A DNA stretch of 64,000 bases, taken from Motiliproteus sp036960175. GTDB lineage: Bacteria > Pseudomonadota > Gammaproteobacteria > Pseudomonadales > Balneatricaceae. Below, piece after piece: positions 34,025 to 44,709 of the stretch. Each line of letters begins with the position of its first letter. The stretch's first letter is position 1. The notes under the pieces are model-generated. The model had not been told where the DNA came from and ran no database searches. It was given only the letters and a program-made list of their open reading frames with translations. Location: positions 1-64,000 of the forward strand of contig JBALWH010000009.1 of NCBI GenBank assembly GCA_036960175.1. The letters are read 5' to 3'. Made by a program: the position numbers and the translations under genes.

Positions 34025-34624
34025 TTAGGTATCAGTTACCTGCAACTCTAGTAATTCGCTAATCACCCAATCAGTCAATTGCGGCCAGCGCTCGGTACGA
34101 TCGGCCGCATAATGAACGGTGGCAGTCCCCGCCGCTCTGCCAACCTGCAAATCGTAGAGATAATCGCCAACCATCACGCATTCATTAGGACCCACACACC
34201 AGAAGTCCATAATTCGTCTGATGCCTTCTGGATCTGGTTTTGGCGGCGCATCCTCACAGGCAATAATCGCCTGATTCTCAAACAACTGGGCGACACCAAT
34301 GCGCTGCAAAATAATATCCACACAATTGCGCTGGTTGCGAGTCAGGATACCCAACTTGCATCCTCGTTGCTGAAGCGCGAATAGCAGTTCGACTGTTCCC
34401 GGATTAGCTGATGCCTGCCAAGCCAGCTCTGTCTCGATCTTATCCAGCTGCCGATTAAGAATAATTTTCTGAGGTGTCGGTTGCTGATCAATATATTCAA
34501 GGATACCAATACCCTCAGGCACACCGAGCTGACGACGAATATCTGGAAAGTCGTGTATCGGCTGAGTAAGCGTGCCATCGAGGTCAAAGACCCAGTGCTG
34601 GCGTAGAAGCAAATTTGAATTCAT
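34025..34624 (-). CDS. HAD-superfamily phosphatase, Gph-like
   Basis: 199 residues with the four HAD motifs: WVFDLDGTLTQP (nucleophile Asp), GILTRNQRN, a lysine in PPKPDPEGI, and MVGDYLYDLQVGRAAG. The cap is small and helical. Likely a cytosolic phosphomonoesterase related to phosphoglycolate phosphatase; substrate unknown. Confidence 0.83.
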   Translation of the reverse strand: MNSNLLLRQHWVFDLDGTLTQPIHDFPDIRRQLGVPEGIGILEYIDQQPTPQKIILNRQLDKIETELAWQASANPGTVELLFALQQRGCKLGILTRNQRNCVDIILQRIGVAQLFENQAIIACEDAPPKPDPEGIRRIMDFWCVGPNECVMVGDYLYDLQVGRAAGTATVHYAADRTERWPQLTDWVISELLELQVTDT

Positions 34625-34680
34625 TAGGGAGTTATTTCTGTGTTAGAACCCGACGGCTTGCGCGGGTCAAAAAAGCAAAA

Positions 34681-35079
34681 TCAAGGGTCGCTCTTCTCTA
34701 CCCAAGCATCTATATCGGGATCAAGATAAAGTTGCTCGAGCATCTCTGCGACCCAGGGTTGAGCACTCAGCTGTCGTGCCATCCACACCGCTGTAACTTG
34801 TACTGCTGGTACCTGACTCCAGATAGCCCTAGTGAGACAGCGCCAGTGGTCAGGATCTCGTTTTTTAGGATGCTGCAGCTGATCTAGGCAGGTTTCACAG
34901 ACAAAAATGCAGTGTTCCAACTCCGGATCAGTAGGGATTGGAGGCACCTCATGTATCTGCAATTTAACGCCACGAGCTTCACAGAGTTCGCAACAAGCTG
35001 CAGAACGACGGGTAAGGTCTTTTCCAAAGGCACTAAGCCCTTGGTGCCTTTGTTGATGTTGGTTATATGCTCTGCCCAC
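34681..35079 (-). CDS. PhnA-like zinc-ribbon protein
   Basis: 132 residues from a GTG start. Two cysteine pairs (CELCEA and CETCLD) enclose a segment as in the PhnA zinc-ribbon domain; the remainder is helical (HWRCLTRAIWSQVPAVQVTAVWMARQL). Despite the historical name, PhnA proteins are not shown to act in phosphonate breakdown. It lies 56 bp upstream of the HAD gene and probably shares its transcript. Confidence 0.65.
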   Translation of the reverse strand: MGRAYNQHQQRHQGLSAFGKDLTRRSAACCELCEARGVKLQIHEVPPIPTDPELEHCIFVCETCLDQLQHPKKRDPDHWRCLTRAIWSQVPAVQVTAVWMARQLSAQPWVAEMLEQLYLDPDIDAWVEKSDP

Positions 35080-35282
35080 GATAAATCCAGAAAAAACTTA
35101 ATTATTAGTTAGATACACTTTATCTATTGCTAAACTGTAGCAGTATTGCAGTTATTCGTCTTGGTAAATGAGGAACTTTCATTTTGATAGTGAATCTACG
35201 CTCTGGGTTATAGATACGAACCAGATTAGGGTGTTAAAACCCGCTGCCTATGTGGCTTCTTTCATTCTTTCGCGGATAGATT

Positions 35283-38200
35283 ATGACGTTACATCGACTC
35301 CTGACATATTGTTTAGTTTTCTCTTTTATGACGCTGTCATCTGCGACCCTGCGGGGCGAAGAGAACCTAGACAAACCTTTTACTAATCAAACTATTGCCA
35401 TACAAAAAAAACTTGAAGCATTAGGGCCCGCCGAAGAAGGCGATAATCAACAACTCAAAGACAGCTATCAACAAACCCTTACGTATCTACAGGAACAAAA
35501 CGAGTTCCAGGCACGAGCCGCCGAACTTAATACACTGATTACCGATTATGGTCCTCTGTCCGAACAGCTACTACAAAAAACTAAAACTTACCAAAGCAGC
35601 TCATTGCCAACCCTTACTGAGTTGCCCGTTAGTGAAGCGCTACAGAAAATCGCCCTAAACAGCGCCAAACTGCTTGATCTGAAGAATCAACAGAGCAACT
35701 TCAATAATGAACTAACCCTCAGCAGCGGCCGCCAGGTCACTATTCCTGAACAGATCAACAATCTTAAAAGCACCCAGGAATCACTGATCGGCAAGGTTTC
35801 TAACACAACAGTGGTAGATACTGAATTAAGCAAAGCCAACCGTATGCTGGACAATGCCCACCTCCAGGCCGTCAATGAACAGATGAAAATGTTAGAGCTT
35901 GAGTTGCTGGGAAGCGGTAATCGGCAAGGCTTGATCAAGCTGCAGACTCGCTTGCTAGACAACGAGATTGCCGATCTGACCCGTATTACGCAAAATCTGC
36001 AGGATTATGTCGCTGAACAGCGCAGACAGGAAACCGAAAAAGCCGTAGCCGCTTCTAACCAGCTAACTGACGTTGACCTCAGTAGCCATCCGTTAATAAA
36101 GCAGCAGGCCCAGGAAAACGATCGACTTTCCAGCCAGCTAACCAGCGTTAACGCCGAGATTGAACAGTCGCGCCTGCAAAAATCTACCGCCGAGCAGCAA
36201 AACCAGCAAGCTAGCAACAAGCTGCAACGCATTAAAAAGCAACTACAGTGGCTAAAAGACAGCGCTATTTTCGGGCAAACACTAAGAGCTGAACTAGCCT
36301 CACTACCGCCATTACCCGATATCGATCAGCTGTTGCAGCGCCAGGGCGAAGCGCAGTTTGAAAACTATGATTTGGAACAGGAATCTGAGTTGCTGCAGCA
36401 GTTCGACCAATACATCAGTCTATTAACGGAAAGCGCCGAACCGCCCCTCGGCTATCAAGACAGTGAAGCACTGATCGCTCTTATTCGCGCCCGCGGCGGC
36501 TTGGTCTCCAGACTGCTGGAAAGCAACCGCAGTCTTCTTGGTAGCCTGGCCCAATATGAAGTTGCGGCCCAGCAACTGCACAGCCAGATCCAACAATTTC
36601 AGGAGCTGGTTGCGCAGCATCTGCTATGGGTGCCCAATACCGGCGCAGCGAACGCCAAACGCCTCCCCCTGTTACAGCAAAATCTGATTTGGCTATTCAG
36701 CCTCGAACGTTGGCAGCAGGTCGTTCCGGTGTTCTACCAAACACCGAAAAAATCCTCCGCACTGCTATTTTTTAGCGTTGTCGTTCTGGCATTGTGGTTT
36801 CTGGGTCGAAAACGCTTAGCCTCTCTACAGCGGACATTTTCCCCCCACGTTGGCAAAGTCGCCCAAGATCGATTTTCCAACAGTTTGCACCTGCTGATTG
36901 CAGGATTGTTCTACGCCCTACCCTTACCACTGCTGTTTTTTGCAACCGGCCGTTTGCTGCAAAACCACGGCGACCACGCCTTTGTCCAAGGTGTTGGCCA
37001 AGGTCTGATATGGCACAGCTATATGCTGCTATTCTGGGTGTGTTGTCGCAACTGGGGCGGCCCTCAGGGCCTATTAGCCGCTCACCTACACTGGCAGGCT
37101 AGGGGCGTGCAGCAGTGGCTACGGCAGTTACGGCGACTGGTATTTTTCAGTTTCCCTCTATTAATAATCATAGCTATCACCGAGGCCATCGATAGCGAAG
37201 CCATGAGAACTACTCTGGGCCGAGGCGCTTTTGTATGCTGGTGTTTAGGGCTAAGTCTGTTTTTTCTGCGAACTTTACGGGAAAAGCTATTACCGGATGC
37301 CGATAACACAGCGATTCTGCATCGCCAACGCCCCTACTTGCTTATCTGGGGACTATTGGTGCTGATTCCCCTGTCATTAGCCGGCATATCCCTGTTTGGC
37401 TATTTCTACACCGGCCTGAAACTCATCAGCATGCTGCTCTATTCATTAGTCATTGCCAGCGCGCTGATACTCACTTATGGAATTGCTTTACGTGGATTAT
37501 TGATTCAGGAACGGCGCATAGCTTTTGAACAAGCCAAAACCCGTCGTGCGGAAATGCTGGCCCAACGCGCCAAGGAAGAGGAAAGGTGCAGTGAAACTCC
37601 GATGGATCTGTTGGATGAAAATTACATCGATTTAAAGACCATCAGCGATCAGACCCGCGGACTAGTAAAAATACTGCTATGGATAGCCTTTGGTGTGTTG
37701 ATGTGGACGCTATGGTCCCCCCTGTTTAGCGCCTTAAATATTCTCGACACCATTGTCGTCTGGGAGACCACTCTTAACCTTAATGGCACCCAACAGTTAC
37801 AACCCATTACCCTGAAAGCCTTTTCGCTGTCGCTGTCGATACTATTACTGATGTGGATCGGCATTCGTAATCTACCTGGAGTGATGCAACTACTGGTACT
37901 GCAGCACCTGAGTCTGTCACCCGGCACCGGTTATGCGGTCACGACCCTGCTCAACTATTTGCTGATCCTGGTGGGCATCGTAATCAGTTTTAACATTCTT
38001 GGCTTTGACTGGTCGAAAGTGCAATGGCTGGTGGCTGCTCTCAGTGTTGGTCTCGGATTTGGTCTGCAGGAGATCTTCGCCAACTTTATCTCTGGCCTGA
38101 TTATTCTGTTTGAAAAGCCGATCCGTATCGGAGACACCATCACCATCAACGGCCTAACAGGATCTGTCAGCAAGATACAGATCCGTGCCACCACCATCGT

Positions 38201-38582
38201 AGATTGGGATCGCAAAGAGATAATCGTCCCGAATAAATCCTTTATTACTGAACAGTTAGTCAACTGGTCATTGTCCGATCCAATAACCCGGGTCAAAATA
38301 TTGGTTGGGGTGGCCTACGGGTCAGACACTGAATTGGTGGAGCGATTACTTTTAGAAGCGGCCGGTGCAAACACGATGGTACTGGATAGCCCTAAACCCG
38401 AGGCCTTTTTCATTAGTTTTGGCGATAGTACGCTGAACTATGAACTCAGGGTTTATGTCAGTGAGATGTCGAGCCGCAATCCGGTTATCCACGGGTTACA
38501 CAACCTGATTGACAGAAAATTCCGAGCCAATAAAGTCGAAATTGCCTTTCCTCAGCTGGACCTGCATATCAAAAGGTCGTGA
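35283..38582 (+). CDS. Large mechanosensitive channel, MscK/KefA type
   Basis: 1,099 residues. A signal sequence, a periplasmic coiled-coil region of about 450 residues (many Gln and Leu heptads), about eleven membrane helices, and the C-terminal MscS core: pore helix ALSVGLGFGLQEIFANFISG, then ILFEKPIRIGDTITINGLTG and the beta/alpha-beta vestibule. Such proteins open on membrane tension to release solutes during hypo-osmotic shock. E. coli MscK is 1,120 residues long. Confidence 0.9.
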   Translation: MTLHRLLTYCLVFSFMTLSSATLRGEENLDKPFTNQTIAIQKKLEALGPAEEGDNQQLKDSYQQTLTYLQEQNEFQARAAELNTLITDYGPLSEQLLQKTKTYQSSSLPTLTELPVSEALQKIALNSAKLLDLKNQQSNFNNELTLSSGRQVTIPEQINNLKSTQESLIGKVSNTTVVDTELSKANRMLDNAHLQAVNEQMKMLELELLGSGNRQGLIKLQTRLLDNEIADLTRITQNLQDYVAEQRRQETEKAVAASNQLTDVDLSSHPLIKQQAQENDRLSSQLTSVNAEIEQSRLQKSTAEQQNQQASNKLQRIKKQLQWLKDSAIFGQTLRAELASLPPLPDIDQLLQRQGEAQFENYDLEQESELLQQFDQYISLLTESAEPPLGYQDSEALIALIRARGGLVSRLLESNRSLLGSLAQYEVAAQQLHSQIQQFQELVAQHLLWVPNTGAANAKRLPLLQQNLIWLFSLERWQQVVPVFYQTPKKSSALLFFSVVVLALWFLGRKRLASLQRTFSPHVGKVAQDRFSNSLHLLIAGLFYALPLPLLFFATGRLLQNHGDHAFVQGVGQGLIWHSYMLLFWVCCRNWGGPQGLLAAHLHWQARGVQQWLRQLRRLVFFSFPLLIIIAITEAIDSEAMRTTLGRGAFVCWCLGLSLFFLRTLREKLLPDADNTAILHRQRPYLLIWGLLVLIPLSLAGISLFGYFYTGLKLISMLLYSLVIASALILTYGIALRGLLIQERRIAFEQAKTRRAEMLAQRAKEEERCSETPMDLLDENYIDLKTISDQTRGLVKILLWIAFGVLMWTLWSPLFSALNILDTIVVWETTLNLNGTQQLQPITLKAFSLSLSILLLMWIGIRNLPGVMQLLVLQHLSLSPGTGYAVTTLLNYLLILVGIVISFNILGFDWSKVQWLVAALSVGLGFGLQEIFANFISGLIILFEKPIRIGDTITINGLTGSVSKIQIRATTIVDWDRKEIIVPNKSFITEQLVNWSLSDPITRVKILVGVAYGSDTELVERLLLEAAGANTMVLDSPKPEAFFISFGDSTLNYELRVYVSEMSSRNPVIHGLHNLIDRKFRANKVEIAFPQLDLHIKRS

Positions 38583-38592
38583 CGTTAGCCGC

Positions 38593-41514
38593 TTAGGCCG
38601 TTACATCGGTTAACGGCCTCGGTGGCACTTTTAGTCCTGGCAGAAAGGGAGAATCTACAGCATCTATCAGCAATGCTTTCTCAAATTCCTCGGCGATAAC
38701 GGGTTTCCCGAACAGATAACCCTGACCAATATCGCAGCCCTGCTGGCGCAGGTATTTAAGCTGCTCATCGGTTTCGACCCCTTCAGCGACAATTTTTAAG
38801 CCAAGACCGTGGCCCATAGAAATAGCGGCTGCAACTAGCTCACGGTCTGCGGGATCAACTGATATATCACTAATGAAACTGCGATCTATTTTAAGACAGC
38901 TAAAGGGGTAGCTACGCAGGTAACTCAGGGATGAATAACCGGTTCCAAAATCATCCATGGAAATGCCGATATCCATGCCTTGCAGGTCTTCAAGAATGCC
39001 ATCCAGATGCATATTTCGATTCATCAGCACACCCTCGGTGATCTCAAGCTCCAGCGCACTGCCGGGAAGCTGGTGACGTTCAAGGGCCTTTTTCACCTCA
39101 TCGGGAAACTGTCTATTACGAAATTGCCTGGGGGAGACATTAACGGCAATCTGAAAATCGGGATGATGGTCTCTACGCCAGCAAGCAGCCACTTCCAATG
39201 CTTTATCCAGTACAAACAGCCCTAAATGTACAATCGTCTCTGAATGCTCAGCAACGGTAATAAACTCCTCTGGCGACACCATGCCAAGGGCGGGGTTATT
39301 CCAGCGTAACAACGCCTCAGCGCCCATAATATGCTGCGTTTCAACACAAACCAGCGGCTGGAAGCAAACAAAGAACTCATCTCGCTCCAAAGCGCCATGT
39401 AACTGCTCTTCCAATACCAGCTGCCTAGTCACAGTGCGGTTCATCGATTCAGTAAAATAGTGGAAGGTGCTGCGCCCCGCTCGCTTTGACGCATACATGG
39501 CGGCATCGGCGTTGCGTAGCAAGGCTGCCGCCGTCTCACCATCTTGCGGATACATGGCGATACCAATGCTGGAGGAAATGACTAATTCCCGTCCATTTTG
39601 AACAAAGGGCTGTTCAAGCACGGCCTGAACCTGCTCAACAACACTCTGCACATGACCTTCGTTATCAATGTCACGCAGCAACAGTAAAAATTCATCGCCA
39701 CCAAGGCGGCCTACGGTATCTTCGCTACGGATGACCGTTTTAAGGCGTTCTGCGGTCTGAATCAGCACACAATCTCCTGACTCATGACCCAGGGTGTCGT
39801 TAATCTTCTTAAAATCGTCAAGATCCAAAAATAAAACAGCCACTTTTTTACTGCGGCGTTGGGCGCTACTCAATAACTGTGACAATCGATCCAGCGACAG
39901 GAAACGGTTGGGCAATCCGGTCAAGGCATCGAAATTGGCTTGGTAGGTGATTTTTTCGGACTGTCGCTTAGCTTCAGTAATATCATTTTTCACAGCAAGA
40001 TAATGGTGAACGGTGCCCTTCTCATCGGATACAGGGGAGATATGGACGCTCTCCCATAATATTGATTGATCCTTGCGACGATTCTGAAACTCCCCTTCCC
40101 AGGATTTCCCCTCACACAAATCCTGCCACAAACTCTGGTAAATCCGTGGGTGGGTTTTACCGGATTTAAGCATGCTGGTGTTCTGACCTAAAACCTCTTC
40201 TGCGCTGTATCCCGAAACGGTCTGGAAAGTCTGATTCACATACTCGATATGCCCTTCAAGATCGGTGATGATTACTGATACCGGACTTTGCTCTAGTGCC
40301 TGGGACAGCATACGCACCTTGCCTTCAGCATCAGCAAGGTGCGCAAGCATCTGGTTAAATGAGCCTGCCAAACGCCCCAATTCATCGTCGCTTAACTCCT
40401 GAGCCCTAGCGGATAAATCTGAATCACGATCGACTTTGCTGACAGCCCTAAATAACTCTTTAAGCTGATTGTTGATTGCGCGAACAATAATCAACGATAA
40501 AACAAGCGTGAAAAGAATACTGAACAAAGAAACGACCGTAACCAGCACCAACTTGTTAAAAGCATTCTGCTGATGCCTATTTACAGTCTCATTCAAGCGT
40601 GTGGATAATTCGTTTTCTGCTCGTTTCAACAAATTGATACGCTCAGTAGCGACCTCAAACCAATCCTTGGCACTAACGCCAAAATTTTGGGCTCGCTCCA
40701 GAGCAATATTCTCAATTTCCCGAAAACGTGTCAGTGAAGTACTATCCAATATGTTGGCGGCTATGGTGCGCTCGGGTTCACCGGCATATTCATTGAACAA
40801 TTTAAGGTAGGCAGATTGCTCGGATAGCAGTGCATGAAATTTCTGTCTTAGCTTGGCATCGAGCGTGCCTCTGGCAAAAGCATGGCTCAATACAGCACGC
40901 TCAATACCCGCTTGCTCCTTACTGAGTGATAGGAAGAAATAGGCCGATGTCTGATTGGAAATGTCAGTGCTATCGCTATTGGCGGCGATAGTAGATACCA
41001 AAGACAATAACGCGGTATTGCGTGCCGTATATTTTTCCAACAATTCCGCCAGGTCGATATCAAGACGGTCCACACGATCACGAATAACCGTAAAATCATC
41101 AATTTGGGTCACAATCCGACGGACTTGGGATGCAATAGGAAGATCGTAGTTATTTCGGGTCAGGTGTTGGATCAGGTATTTGTAACTATCGATTGTCTCA
41201 TCTACCAGAATGCGCTGCAGCACGAGTTCTTCATTAAGTTGACGCCCGCTTCCACCAACATAACCAGCGGATAAGCCGCGCTCTTTTTGAATTTCATGAA
41301 CCAGACCGTTAGCCGCTACTGCCAGCTGGGAGTGACGTTGTATGCGCTCCATAACCTGCGTCTGCTGCCATGACTCCATAAATGCCTGAATGGCAAAGTG
41401 GCTCACTAGCAGAATCGGCAATACCGGTATCAGAAAGAGTTTCTGGCGAATAGATAAACGGCTAAGAAACTGGAATGACTTTACGGCCCTAGGTTCTATG
41501 ATTAATCTCTCTTA
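38593..41514 (-). CDS. NIT-HAMP-PAS-GGDEF-EAL cyclic-di-GMP protein with irregular start
   Basis: From the N-terminus: a membrane helix (LFLIPVLPILLVSHF), a NIT-type nitrate/nitrite-sensing domain (EIQKERGLSAGYVGGSG), a second helix, HAMP, PAS (SVIITDLEGHIEYVNQTF), GGDEF with an intact GRLGGDEF, and EAL with ITEGVLMN and DDFGTGYSSLSYL, but the signature EAL reads GAEALLRW (intact). The first helix is coded upstream of the only TTG start (41421), and no ATG or GTG lies in the open stretch; the next ATG (41535) is separated by an in-frame TAA at 41514-41512. Coordinates here run to that stop. The gene may start at a rare codon or be nonsense-mutated. Confidence 0.85.
38595..38619. terminator. 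Hairpin between converging genes
   Basis: AGGCCGTTA-CATCGGT-TAACGGCCT, a perfect 9-bp stem just after the MscK-like stop and over the end of the GGDEF-EAL gene. There is no clear T run on either strand, so termination is only suggested by position. Confidence 0.35.
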
Positions 41515-41948
41515 TAAAGTGCTTTTTTGCGGCATCTCTACAATCAAGCGGAGTTACAACAGAAAATGTGCTAAGAAAATTATCCTGAGTGACATTTTCC
41601 AGGTTTAAAATGAATAAACCAGCACAAATTGACTTTCATGCGTATCTAGCCGTAAAACTGCGCCGATTGTTTAACGGTTGAGACCCTAGAACGAAAAAAA
41701 AGAAACGTCAAATAAAAAACATACCGAATAATTACAACGACTTAGAACACAGAAAATAAGAATAGAAAAACAATCCATGAAATAATAAACTTATGTCATT
41801 AATAACGTGCTCTTACGTAAAAGAACGGGGAGACTCATGGTAATTTAATCTGGCATAATAAACGGCATCCTCGATTACATGTGATAAAAATAATAAAATT
41901 TTTAGCTCTCACAGCAACGATTCGAAACACGGAATATATGGATAGAGC

Positions 41949-42974
41949 ATGAGCCGCAGAAAACCTCACAATGTTGATCAATCCATCTCTTTAGCTGAAA
42001 GAACGCTCCATTGGCTAAAAGAACAGTCTATCGGAGCCTCCCCTAGCAATTTCACCGTAGGCTATGAGTTCCAATCGGGTGAGCAGCCAGATATTCAAGA
42101 CCAACTGACTACCAGCTCAGCCACAGGGCCCAAATTACAAGAACTAGTCGACCAGCTTTACGACGAGTTTATAGACAACCCGACTGATACTGCATTACTG
42201 GATAAATTCCGCAACGACCTACAGGAAATCCTTCAAGATGCCGCCGGCAGCCTCTCTCGTTCAGAAAATGGAATGGGGCACTACAACGAGGCCTTACAGT
42301 TTTCCTTAGCCAATTTGGAAGACGGCGAAAGCCTCGATAACGTTCGTTCCGTCATCAATGGACTTATCCAAGAAACCTCTCTTATGCGCTCGGAAGTGAG
42401 CAGCATCAGCAATGACCTTAAAAGTTGCAGTGATGACATCAGCGAACTCAAAACCCAATTTGAGCAGGTACGTAGCGAAGTATTTATTGATCCCCTGACC
42501 GGCGTCTACAATCGTCGTGGACTGGAGAAAAACCTTGCTAATATAATTGGTCATGCTGCGGGTGATGAACCTCTTTCCTTCCTCATGGTGGATATCGACA
42601 ACTTCAAAGAATTCAACGATAAACACGGCCATCTAGTGGGTGACCAGGTTATCTGTTTTGTCGCGAAAATGATCCGCCGCACCATCAGAGGAGCGGATGA
42701 GGTGGCACGTTACGGTGGCGAAGAATTTGCGGTGATACTACCGAACACCCAATCAGAAGATGCTATGAAGGTCGCAGAAAACCTTAGATCAAGCATCAAC
42801 GAAAGCGTACTCACAAGACGCTCATCCGGTGAGAAACTGTGTCAGATCACAGTATCCATTGGTGTTGCCTCTCTTCGTAAAGACGAAACTGCTTTAGACA
42901 TTATTAACCGCGCCGATAAAGCGCTGTATCTGTCAAAACAAAATGGTAGGGATTGCTCTACCGCAGACACCTAA
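41949..42974 (+). CDS. Diguanylate cyclase (GGDEF)
   Basis: 341 residues. The N-terminal half is a soluble helical region without a recognised sensor domain; the C-terminal half is a GGDEF domain with DPLTGVYNRRGL, FLMVDIDNFKEFND and the active site RYGGEEFA. It should make cyclic di-GMP from two GTP. No RxxD inhibitory site was seen before the active site. The 430 bp upstream are AT-rich with no gene; an ATG-less extension of the divergent GGDEF-EAL gene occupies the far end. Confidence 0.88.
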   Translation: MSRRKPHNVDQSISLAERTLHWLKEQSIGASPSNFTVGYEFQSGEQPDIQDQLTTSSATGPKLQELVDQLYDEFIDNPTDTALLDKFRNDLQEILQDAAGSLSRSENGMGHYNEALQFSLANLEDGESLDNVRSVINGLIQETSLMRSEVSSISNDLKSCSDDISELKTQFEQVRSEVFIDPLTGVYNRRGLEKNLANIIGHAAGDEPLSFLMVDIDNFKEFNDKHGHLVGDQVICFVAKMIRRTIRGADEVARYGGEEFAVILPNTQSEDAMKVAENLRSSINESVLTRRSSGEKLCQITVSIGVASLRKDETALDIINRADKALYLSKQNGRDCSTADT

Positions 42975-42979
42975 ATCCC

Positions 42980-43330
42980 CTACCTTGAAGCGCGAGCAAC
43001 TACCAATCCGGCTATTGCCAACGCTGTAGCTGGGATCCAAAGCGGAAAAATCAGATAATAGATACCAAATGCATCGTAGATATCCGGTAGCCAGTGCGCA
43101 TCGAAAGGGACTCTGAAAAAAGACCAACCCTGTGGCGGCGATGAAGAGCTGTAGCTCTGAACCTGAGGCGCATACGCAAACTGCAATTCGCCTTGTCCTA
43201 AAGACACACCACTCCAACCGTTCCCATAGTGAAAACCAAAAAACAAACTGCCCAGCCATAGCAATACTAGGATGCTACCCCCCCACCAGAGGCTTTTTCC
43301 TAGTGGCGTCAAATTATGTGTTATATGCAT
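42980..43330 (-). CDS. Hypothetical membrane protein
   Basis: 116 residues with a helix near each end (about 14-33 and 88-110) and an exported central region rich in Ser, Gly and aromatic residues. Begins MHITHNLTPLGKSLWWG. It ends 5 bp from the converging diguanylate cyclase gene. No family recognised. Confidence 0.5.
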   Translation of the reverse strand: MHITHNLTPLGKSLWWGGSILVLLWLGSLFFGFHYGNGWSGVSLGQGELQFAYAPQVQSYSSSSPPQGWSFFRVPFDAHWLPDIYDAFGIYYLIFPLWIPATALAIAGLVVARASR

Positions 43331-43524
43331 GAAATAGACCCCGAAAACCTATCATAACTAACGATCAACTTCCTGTAGAGGTAGTCACCCGTGTTCTCGA
43401 AAGGGTTCAGACAATATGATTAATCGCTTGAACAATCTGGACCTGTTCATTAAGCCGTTGCGATATCCGGCGCTGCTATCAAGTTTTCGTAACCTTTGAA
43501 CCTAAGTGCAGTTATTCGCTGAAA

Positions 43525-43893
43525 CTATGGGTAACAGCCGATTGATTCCATACCTTCCGGCCGACACCAATACAATTGTCCTTGCTTGGTTAATGCCCAA
43601 ACACTGCTACCACCATCACCAATACGTTCAGCTAACTCAATAAAATAGGGTGATTTATCAGTATTCAACGGCTGATGCACAATACACTCGGTGTCACCAC
43701 TAGTGCTACGACACCACAATAACCTGCCACCAGCAGTGACAGCCCAAACAGCCACGTTTCTGACATTAGCATCGGGGCTGATGTGAATAATGGGATCCTT
43801 CACAGCGCTACTAGTATTTTGTGCAATGGCCAGATTACCGGTGAGCATTGTTAATACAGAGGCAATGGCCGTCAGCAAATATGTTTTACTCAT
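43525..43893 (-). CDS. Small secreted protein with two VWAxTxxGxLxWCR repeats
   Basis: 122 residues. Signal peptide (LTAIASVLTMLTGNLAIA) followed by two copies of a short motif: VWAVTAGGRLLWCR near residue 50 and VWALTKQGQLYWCR near residue 97, each followed by a further cysteine (ECIVH and GCYP). This suggests a small disulfide-bonded beta-propeller-like or lectin-like fold. No known family recognised. Confidence 0.55.
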   Translation of the reverse strand: MSKTYLLTAIASVLTMLTGNLAIAQNTSSAVKDPIIHISPDANVRNVAVWAVTAGGRLLWCRSTSGDTECIVHQPLNTDKSPYFIELAERIGDGGSSVWALTKQGQLYWCRPEGMESIGCYP

Positions 43894-43925
43894 CAGGTCT
43901 CCCCAGTTTAATTAGAACAGCATAA

Positions 43926-44351
43926 TTAAAACGGTTTAATTTCCACAAAGATAAGAATAGGGATAAATATCAGCAATGGAAGTTCATTAAATAATCGAAA
44001 ATACCGTCCACTATTAGTCAGGGTGCCCGCTCTCATTTTTATCAGATAGTTGCGACACCAGAAGTGATAACCCACCAACAATGCCACAAAGAACAATTTG
44101 GCATGCAGCCATCCCCCACTAAACCCATATCCCAACCACAGCCACAATCCGAGGCCCAAAGTAAAAATAGCCATCAGCGTCATAAAGCTATAAAGCTTAC
44201 CGGCCATAATTTCTAAACGAGCGACATCCTGCCCTTCTGCTCTGCCTTCAACATAGTGAACAAAGATTCTTGGTAGATAAAAAATACCAGCCATCCAGCT
44301 AGTCATTGCGAGAATATGAAATGTCTTGTACCAAAGCATAAGCGTTATCAT
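43926..44351 (-). CDS. hemJ: Protoporphyrinogen oxidase HemJ
   Basis: 141 residues with four membrane helices and the family sequence WYKTFHILAMTSWMAGIFYLPRIF, whose His and Arg are conserved in HemJ. The late part (GRYFRLFNELPLLIF) also fits. HemJ oxidises protoporphyrinogen IX in bacteria lacking HemG and HemY. A second ATG five codons in (44339) could be the true start. Confidence 0.85.
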   Translation of the reverse strand: MITLMLWYKTFHILAMTSWMAGIFYLPRIFVHYVEGRAEGQDVARLEIMAGKLYSFMTLMAIFTLGLGLWLWLGYGFSGGWLHAKLFFVALLVGYHFWCRNYLIKMRAGTLTNSGRYFRLFNELPLLIFIPILIFVEIKPF

Positions 44352-44426
44352 CTCGGTTAAAGAAAAACAGGGTATCAGTGTAAACGGATGATATGTTTCT
44401 GAAAAGCCATCTGTTGATGGCGAATG

Positions 44427-44610
44427 TTACGAGGTTGGTGGTTCAACATGACGACAGAGACTTGAATGAAAAAAACGAGCTTGGTTTCGGCCGCTTGCCT
44501 TGACAACATACATGGCTCAGTCGGCGAAATTAACCAACTCGTCTGCACAAGTAGCGTAATTGGGAAAGACGGATACTCCGATACGGATCCGGACCGGCAG
44601 AACCAGACAG
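44427..44610 (-). pseudogene. C-terminal remnant of a GGDEF domain
   Basis: The minus strand reads RIRIGVSVFPNYATCADELV, then NFAD, a TGA stop, then AMYVVKASGRNQARFF. This is the last 50 residues of a typical GGDEF domain (usually ISIGVS... and AMYxAKxxGRN), with a nonsense codon and no upstream domain. It is the only content seen between hemJ and rapA. Confidence 0.6.
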
Positions 44611-44709
44611 CAGAGCTGTCTACGCTGATACTTTACCCCGTTTAGATGGTTTTTTAGCCCTAAGCCTGACATCTATCTATCCTGTTTATAGATGCCAGGA
44701 GGGCCAATA

